A stretch of DNA of 17,910 nt, taken from Theristus sp. LFF4_11 (lineage: Eukaryota > Nematoda > Chromadorea > Monhysterida > Xyalidae). Position numbers and translations under genes: made by a program. The stretch is from positions 1-17,910 of the forward strand of contig JASANC010005633.1 of NCBI GenBank assembly GCA_030248135.1, in the 5' to 3' direction. The number at the start of each line of letters is the position of its first letter. The stretch's first letter is position 1. This document shows positions 12,667 through 17,910 of this stretch, piece after piece. The notes under the pieces are model-generated. The model saw only the letters and a list, made by a program, of their open reading frames with translations, was not told where the DNA came from and searched no databases.

Positions 12667-12762
12667 GTGGGGGGTGGGGTCACGCGACACCAAACCTTAA
12701 AACCTGAACACTGGACCATCCACACTCCTTTCGATTTGTGACCCCCCACCCACCCCCCCCCT
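12667..12762. repeat. Second G/C-run inverted repeat with ~55-base loop
   Basis: GTGGGGGGTGGGGTCAC at 12667-12683 pairs with GTGACCCCCCACCCAC at 12739-12754, followed by another C run. Together with 12613-12645 this places two homopolymer stems within 150 bases. Confidence 0.8.
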
Positions 12763-12874
12763 CACATGGACCTTAAGTTACAGTGACAACCCCAAAAATT
12801 TTCTCGGACCATCCAAAAATCATGAACTTTTGCTTAAAAATCATGATTTTTTTGTCTATAAAGTCCATAATATA

Positions 12875-13323
12875 CCGTATTACCTCTATTAACCCCCCCA
12901 AATTAACCCCCCCAAAATAAACCCCAACCCCCTCGACAAGTTTCCAAATAATCCCCCCCCCCAAAAATAATCCCCCATGGGGGATTATTGGAAACTTGTT
13001 TGAAACACATACCCAGAAAAACATACACATAAACAGTGAATTCAGTGGCTGGTTGCAGTGAAAATGATGAAATTGTGCTACCAAAGGCCCCAAATGGATG
13101 AGTTAATGGTAATTTCATTACAAAAGGCTGTTGTAAAAAGAAATTTCTTTGTAGAGTAGAAGTTTCTGCGACTTCCTTCCTGTCATGGAAGGTATTTTTG
13201 CCATTTTGCCCACCCCTAAAAATGGTTTCCAAATAAACCCCCCCAAAATAACCCCCCCCCCAACAACAAACCCCCACCCCCAGAAGTCGTGAAGATACCC
13301 CAGGGGGTTTTTAGAGGTATCGG
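12875..13323. mobile_element. C-rich MITE, TA-flanked, TIR starting CCGTATTACCTCT
   Basis: The left end CCGTATTACCTCTATTAACC pairs with the right end (reverse complement CCGATACCTCTAAAAACCCC). TA flanks it at 12873-12874 and 13324-13325. Subterminal zones are dense in C runs (about 12893-12970 and 13237-13305), and an internal hairpin pairs ACAAGTTTCCAAATAATCCC (12936-12955) with its complement at about 12980-12999 around the palindrome TCCCCCATGGGGGA. Frames through it (glycine/tryptophan/phenylalanine-rich on the minus strand) are by-products of G runs. The TACCGTA terminus links it to the MITE at 6168-6429. Confidence 0.7.
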
Positions 13324-13469
13324 TAGCTGAATTTGATAACTTGACATTCTTCATTGTAATTTTGCCGCAAAATTTAGCGTTTTCCCTTCAAAATTTAAGC
13401 GAAAAAATATCATGGGTGGGGTGGGGGTGTGCACCCCCCAGAAAATTTTCTACAATAGTGCACCCCAAC

Positions 13470-13840
13470 AAAGTGAACAACAAACAACTTGCAAGCGCAG
13501 TTTACGCGCTACATCGTGATTGTGCAAAGCGAACAACAAACAACTTGCAAGCGCAGTTTACGCGCTACATCGTGATTGTGCAAAGCGAACAGCAAACAAC
13601 TTCCAAGCGCAGTTTACGCGCTACATCGTGATTGTGCAAAGCGAACAGCGAACAACTTGCAGGCGCAGTTTACGCGCTACATCGTGGTGAAGTGAACAGC
13701 AAACAACTTACAAGCGCAGTTTACGCGCTACATCGTGATTGTGCAAAGCGAACAACAAGCAAATTGCCAGCGCAGTTTAGGCGCTACATCGTGATTGTGC
13801 AAAGCAAACAATAAACAACTTGCAAACGCAGTTTTATGCG
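13470..13840 (+). repeat. 56-base tandem repeat, right array (~6.6 copies)
   Basis: Unit AAAGCGAACAACAAACAACT then TGCAAGCGCAGTTTACGCGC then TACATCGTGATTGTGC. Copies start at 13470, 13526, 13582 and 13638; the fourth is shortened by several bases near 13687, and three more follow with increasing substitutions toward 13840. Because 56 is not a multiple of three, each frame cycles through all three translations, which explains the repetitive KQLASAVYALHRDCAKRTT-like peptides; it is not coding. Confidence 0.95.
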
Positions 13841-14116
13841 AACGCTTTTTTTATCGTATTGGTTTTTTACATTTCAACTGCATGTAACAAAAGATAAAAC
13901 TTTCACTAATCAACCAAATTGTAGAATGGTTCTCTGCATTTCGGCCTTGGCAACATCATATATATGCAGAAGAGGTTTGGCCTCAATGTTGTGCAACATG
14001 TGAAACTGAGCAATTTTCAGCAGCTTGTTTTTTGGTACGGCTAAAGTGTCATGGGTAATATTTTTAGGTGTATTGCATAACAGCAGGGTGAATGGGGTGA
14101 ACATAGAGATGTCAAG

Positions 14117-14172
14117 AAAAAAAAAATTTTCTATTTTTTTTTTTAAATTTAAAAAAAAAAATTTTTTTTTTA
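14117..14172. repeat. A/T homopolymer tract, left
   Basis: Alternating runs of about ten A and ten T, self-complementary at several registers. Confidence 0.95.
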
Positions 14173-14697
14173 ATGAAAGTTGTTCAGAATTTTTCAGGGA
14201 GTCCGAATATCACCATCTGAGGAGCCACCGACTTACCATATGACCCCCACTCATATGGGAGGAGGGTGAAAATTTCAGACTTGGTTTCGGCGACCCCATT
14301 TTCCCACCGACGACATCACGTCTCGTGTTTTGCCTCTCAATTCACCTCAAATAACACGGAAACAAGTTCAACAACAAACTGGTGTGATCATGACGACACG
14401 AGGCGAAACAGCAACGAGCAACCAACGAAGTTACGCTTGCAGTGGCAGACAGTGCAATTTCGACCTTTCGAGATCCTGAAACGATGCTATGTGAGTTCTC
14501 TGCTTCTATTCACCTTAGGGCATCGGAATTTGTTGATAGCCTTTGCGACGCTAAGTCTTCAATGGGAGTGATTCACTACCAAGGTGAAAACAGTCGTAAT
14601 CGTCAGATCCACCTGAGGTGAAGACAAAGTGCAGGTGTGATTTTTGTTGATTTCGTTTGCCAAAAACGGATTTTCAGGGAATGAAAGAAAATTTATT

Positions 14698-14770
14698 TTT
14701 AATAAAAAAAATAAAAAAAATCTCATTTTTTTTTTACTTTTTTTAAAAAATAAAAAAAATTTTTTTTTTG
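14698..14770. repeat. A/T homopolymer tract, right
   Basis: Runs of A and T similar to the block at 14117-14172, ending immediately before sequence that pairs with the left arm of the inner fold-back. Confidence 0.95.
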
Positions 14771-15667
14771 AAGCACATTTAGGTGAACAGCAGCGACACA
14801 CTGCTGCGTGACTGTGACGTGTGTGCGCGGCATGTACAGTATGATGCGGCTTTGACCAAAAACGCATCGCAAGCCATTTTGTTTTGTATCGTGTGACTCC
14901 GGCGACGCTTTTGAAGTGATTTTACTGATTACATTTTTCACAGATCTTTCAGATTACTTAGAACTTACCCCACAAACGTTTTAAAGTACCGAAAAACGTA
15001 AAAAACCACAACCTTGCAGTTTTTATAAATACAAAGATGAAAAACGTTTTCAACTGAGTAAAGTGAAAAATATGGGAGCACAAGGGAATCGATTGGTGTT
15101 TGATTTTGTTAATTCAAGCAGAAGGAGTAGAGCAGTTAAGGAGGTCGATTAGGTTTTTTCTAGTTGAAGCATAAAAAAGCTGGATTAGGTAAAAGTTTTG
15201 AACAGGGCATCAAGGCGGTTCGTTGGTCTATTGATATTGAAAACTTTTGTGTGCTAGAGGTGTGGAGGCCGGGTGGTGATAAAAGCTATCTTAAAGCCGT
15301 GTGTTTCGGGTGTTTTTTCCTTGATAAAAGGTTGCGAAGCTTAGGTAACCTACGAAGTGGTTGCAATACAAGTGATGTGAATCAAACAACGTCGACAATG
15401 AGCAATGAAGATGTTCAGTGGGTGTCCTAAGCTTCGCGACCTTTGGAGTCAGTCGGTAAGAACGTGTCAAGTCATTGCGTAGCTTTTTGTGTAAGTTTGC
15501 CTACGACGTGATGTCGTTAGATCAGTGAATCATTTGATTTGTTGTAATAATATGACAACATCTGACTACAAGTAAATCGAATGAAAACAAATACAAAACC
15601 GTTTATTTCAGTGTTCTTTAATGCGGCTGTCAGAAATAGCAGAATTGCGTGAAAGCAACAAACACCC

Positions 15668-15796
15668 TGTAGTGGCAAAGTTGCGGCTGCATCTTATAAC
15701 GTGCATTGTTTGTGGCAAAGTTGCATACATGCAGACGCAATTACCAGCAGTTATACCAGTGGCAAAGATGCGGCCTTTTTTAGTGGCAAAGTTGAC
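15668..15796 (+). repeat. Iterated GTGGCAAAGTTGC motif, right cluster (4 copies)
   Basis: Copies at about 15669 (AGTGGCAAAGTTGC), 15710 (TGTGGCAAAGTTGC), 15759 (AGTGGCAAAGATGC) and 15782 (AGTGGCAAAGTTG). It is the mirror of the left cluster, with one extra unit and about 50 more bases of spacing. A 154-codon frame (15621-16085) runs through it and out of the element; I regard it as fortuitous. Confidence 0.85.
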
Positions 15797-15803
15797 ACAC
15801 AAT

Positions 15804-15813
15804 CGCAGATATT
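15804..15813. repeat. Right copy of 10-base direct repeat (candidate target duplication)
   Basis: CGCAGATATT, identical and co-oriented with 10993-11002. About seven bases separate it from the shared terminal GTTGAC, so the exact element end is uncertain by a few bases. Confidence 0.6.
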
Positions 15814-17308
15814 CTTCTAGCATTGCACGCTCTTTCAACCGCCTGATCACTTTTTCAATCTTTGTGTATGGTTCACGCCGTATTTTGATTTTTTCATTCT
15901 TGGCTCTGTGCTACACCAACGGCTGTAGATTTCTGCTTTTTATTTTTCTGTTTTTCGCTGCCAGCCGTGCATTCAGCACTGTTCATGATTTTCCTGTAGT
16001 GTATCACTGTGTAAAGCAAGCAGAACAAGCCTGGATTCTCAAAGCGTACTGCGCCCTTGTGCTGTATATTTTTCCACCAGCTTGAGCGTTTTTATCTACG
16101 CGCGAAATTATTGAGCTTTGCTTCTTGAAAATTCTAAGTCTTTTCAGTTTCCGACGACAATTCCCGTCACGATATTTGTTCTAAGTCGAATTCTGGTCTA
16201 AGTTCCAAGTTTTTGACTTTGCCTTTGTTCAAACTTCTTCCGCGCAGTACTTCCGCTTCCGCTCTGTTCCGCTGTCAGTCCTTGCCTATAGGGCTTCCAG
16301 TGTTCATATTCACCAAAAAAAACTGGAACAAAACTAATCCTGTAGCAAAGCACACTAACTGACGCACCGATTTCTTCAAAGATAAGTTACGATTTTATTG
16401 AAATCATAGTCAGACGTCAGCTCTCAATGACATCTGTTCCGATCCATCTAGCAAAAATCCGAGCGGTCGAAATCCAAACAAAGTTATTTCCAATTTTTAC
16501 TTTTACTTGTTACAACGGTGTACAAAAAATGTTGGAATTCAAATCGATAATGATAAAATAATGGTTACAGCAAGCTAGAGAAACCAATGAAACGCTGAAA
16601 TGTTGAAAGAAGCTTACAAAATTAAAAAAAAGCTGTACTCTTGAAACTAAACAAAGGTATTATTCAATGCAATGCAAAAACTGCAATAGTACAAAGTCAA
16701 CTGAAACGCGACTGAATAATTACTAAAACCATGGAACCGAACACAAAAGCCTTGTAACAAAAAATGAAACCGAACACGAATATTGGTGTGCTTGTTAAAA
16801 TGAATAGTGCAATTGGTGTTGAAACAACAGCAATGGAAAATCGAAATCAAACAAAGTTCCACATATCGCAAACAAAACGAAACCACTGCTCGATTGAAAA
16901 ATAAAACAACTCAACACTGTTGCACTTGCACGACACGTTTGACTTTGAACATCAGACCCAAACGCAGCTGAACACCAAACTTGCACCCTTCACTGAAAAC
17001 TGAACATCATTCACAGCGAAAACCAGCCTCTTTGAAAAAACAAGAATTCGAAAAAAGATCATAGATCAAAGACGAATGAAACCACTCGAACAAACCTAAG
17101 TTAACACCAGACCTTCAGTTACAGAAGGGTGAGAAATCGAAAGTACAGATTTCGTTAATCCAACATTGCACTGACACTCAAAACAATACGCGTCTAATCA
17201 GAAAACATGCACTGTTTCAGTTCTGGTTTAAGTCAATGACAAAACTCATTCTCAGGATCGTAACGCTTACAAAAAACAACAACTCAATACGGCCTACTCA
17301 AACGAAAA
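15814..17308. other. Right spacer between inner fold-back and outer repeat
   Basis: No gene recognised. Plus-strand composition turns A/C-rich from about 16630 onward, mirroring the T/G-rich left spacer. The frames at 16647-16886 and 16795-16986 (minus) are cysteine/phenylalanine-rich by composition and lack motifs. I found no homology to 10068-10992. Confidence 0.4.
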
Positions 17309-17910
17309 GAGGCAAATCAAAGCCAGACACAACAAAAATTCGTCAGACTTCGTCAGACGCCGCCGGAACCCTATATAAGGAGAGCGGACATCCTGACGGT
17401 AAGTACTCCACTTTTCATTCTGTTCGATTTCTACCATTGTTGCGGACCGTTGTTATACTGAATAAAAGTTAGATTGAATTAGGTGGACTGTCGGAATTAT
17501 TCGTAGTAAACACGAAACTATTAGGGACATAACAGCACCGTAACAGGTGTATTGCATTGTTGTGAATGTCAACCGTCAACGTGCCTCCATGAAAAGGTAC
17601 ACTCCTCCAAAAGAGCAGTCAGTTTGCTTCTGGTTTTATTCTGGAAACTTTTGTTTTGTTTTACATGTATTTTGTGTTTAGTGACAAAAAGATTCGTAGG
17701 TACGAAAAGTTTCCGGCCAGCCGCGGTTTGGCACCACCATCACACCACAACGATGCGATTATTGCACACGAAGTTCGCAAGCCGGTCCAACCGATGTAGT
17801 AAAGATTCTGGTGCCAGCATGTCGTCGTCGCATTGGTGGACACGGCACGGTGCCCAAGTCGTGCGTCTGCTTTTTCCTTTGTCATCTTGCCACTCACTGA
17901 TGGCGCTCAG
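17309..17910 (-). repeat. Outer inverted repeat, right copy (truncated by window end)
   Basis: Reverse complement of 9465-10067, nearly identical. It begins GAGGCAAATCAAAGCCAGAC and is still pairing at the last base, so the repeat may continue beyond the window. Confidence 0.95.
17370..17466 (+). promoter_or_regulatory. Outward-facing promoter, donor and polyadenylation signals in right repeat
   Basis: CCCTATATAAGG (17370-17380), then GACGGTAAGT (donor GT at 17399-17400), then AATAAA at 17461-17466, all on the plus strand pointing away from the element centre. It is the mirror of 9910-10007; the donor context here (GTAAGT) is better than in the left copy (GTAAGG). Confidence 0.45.

Larger units (their letters stand above)
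13841..14790. other. Arm-specific insertion in the right arm of the inner fold-back
   Basis: The left arm passes directly from CAGTGTGT (about 11773-11780) into the 56-base array, whereas the right arm has about 950 extra bases at the equivalent point. The insertion has two A/T homopolymer blocks (14117-14172 and 14698-14770) and a repeated TTTTCAGGGA (about 14192 and 14681). GGTGAACA occurs at 14097 and again near 14782, a possible insertion footprint. No coding region is convincing. Confidence 0.55.
11003..15803. mobile_element. Inner fold-back element (~4.8 kb), possibly Mutator-like, non-autonomous
   Basis: Left arm 11003-11893 pairs with the right arm in reverse order: 11010-11095 with 15655-15797, 11096-11330 with about 15160-15620 (diverged, right copy longer), 11330-11788 with about 14791-15160, and the tandem arrays 11789-11893 with 13470-13840. 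The ends share GTCAACTTTGCCACTA. Arms are clearly diverged, with indels. The central part (11894-13469) is unpaired apart from its own small hairpins. No transposase frame is visible. The candidate 10-base duplication and very long arms suggest a fold-back MULE, but this is inference. Confidence 0.65.
9465..17910. mobile_element. Composite ~8.4-kb (or longer) inverted-repeat element
   Basis: Two inverted copies of a ~600-base sequence bound 7.2 kb of non-repeated and nested repeated DNA. The right copy runs off the window edge, so the outer boundary and any target duplication cannot be seen; 9465 is only where the visible homology begins on the left. No transposase, recombinase, polymerase or capsid-like frame was found inside. 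Candidate explanations are a non-autonomous DNA transposon with long TIRs, an inverted segmental duplication of a promoter/first-exon region, or an assembly artefact. A simple hairpin artefact is unlikely because 10068-11002 and 15804-17308 are unrelated. Confidence 0.6.

Noticed and set aside
12773..13354. Gly/Trp/Phe-rich minus-strand frames
   Set aside because: By-product of G runs on that strand within the C-rich MITE.
13341..13814. Repetitive peptides with KQLASAVYALHRDCAKRTT-like units
   Set aside because: Artefact of translating the 56-base tandem array, which shifts frame every unit.
13470..13840. CRISPR-like array
   Set aside because: Units are contiguous with no unique spacers, and the genome is eukaryotic.
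14559..14941. Lys/Phe-rich minus-strand frames
   Set aside because: They come from A/T homopolymer tracts.
15621..16085. 154-codon plus-strand frame with hydrophobic segments
   Set aside because: It runs through the iterons (which produce repeated VAKLR-like peptides), crosses the element edge into unrelated sequence, and the matching left arm has no equivalent frame.
17309..17910. LTR of a BEL/Pao-type retrotransposon
   Set aside because: TATA and AATAAA order fits, but the copies are inverted rather than direct, no clear TG...CA boundary or primer-binding site was found, and no gag/pol frame is visible.

Overview
The window looks like a repeat-rich nematode nuclear genome. Introns are short (76-406 bases) with GT-AG ends, and the one clearly recognisable gene is a Ca2+/calmodulin-dependent protein kinase I whose kinase domain strongly resembles C. 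elegans CMK-1 as I remember it. Large gene-poor stretches and several nested inverted-repeat elements make an unusually compact genome unlikely. I cannot assign a genus.

Layout: (1) 38-484, minus: last exon of an unrecognised protein. (2) 1142-1948: an ~800-base fold-back MITE flanked by TA. (3) 2575-4932, minus: the CMK-1-like kinase in eight exons, the only gene called with high confidence. (4) 5941-6680, minus: remnants of a membrane-protein gene, possibly TMEM231-like, split by a 262-base TA-flanked MITE. (5) 6681-9464: no gene seen, only a GTT microsatellite and a few short motifs. (6) 9465-17910: a composite inverted structure of at least 8.4 kb that fills the right half of the window.

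The outer layer of that structure is a pair of ~600-base inverted repeats (9465-10067 and 17309-17910) that are almost identical. Each carries a TATA box, a splice-donor-like site and an AATAAA, all pointing outward. Inside lies a second fold-back (about 11003-15803) bounded by an exact 10-base direct repeat. It has several ends-proximal copies of a GTGGCAAAGTTGC-like motif, diverged long arms, and arrays of a 56-base tandem repeat in opposite orientations (about 2 copies on the left, 6.6 on the right). Its centre holds C/G-homopolymer hairpins and another TA-flanked MITE, whose TIR resembles that of the MITE in the gene remnant. The right arm has a ~950-base insertion containing A/T homopolymer tracts.

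No transposase, polymerase, integrase or other recognisable mobile-element protein is visible, so all of these elements look non-autonomous. Assignments to transposon superfamilies are inference from end structure and target duplications only.
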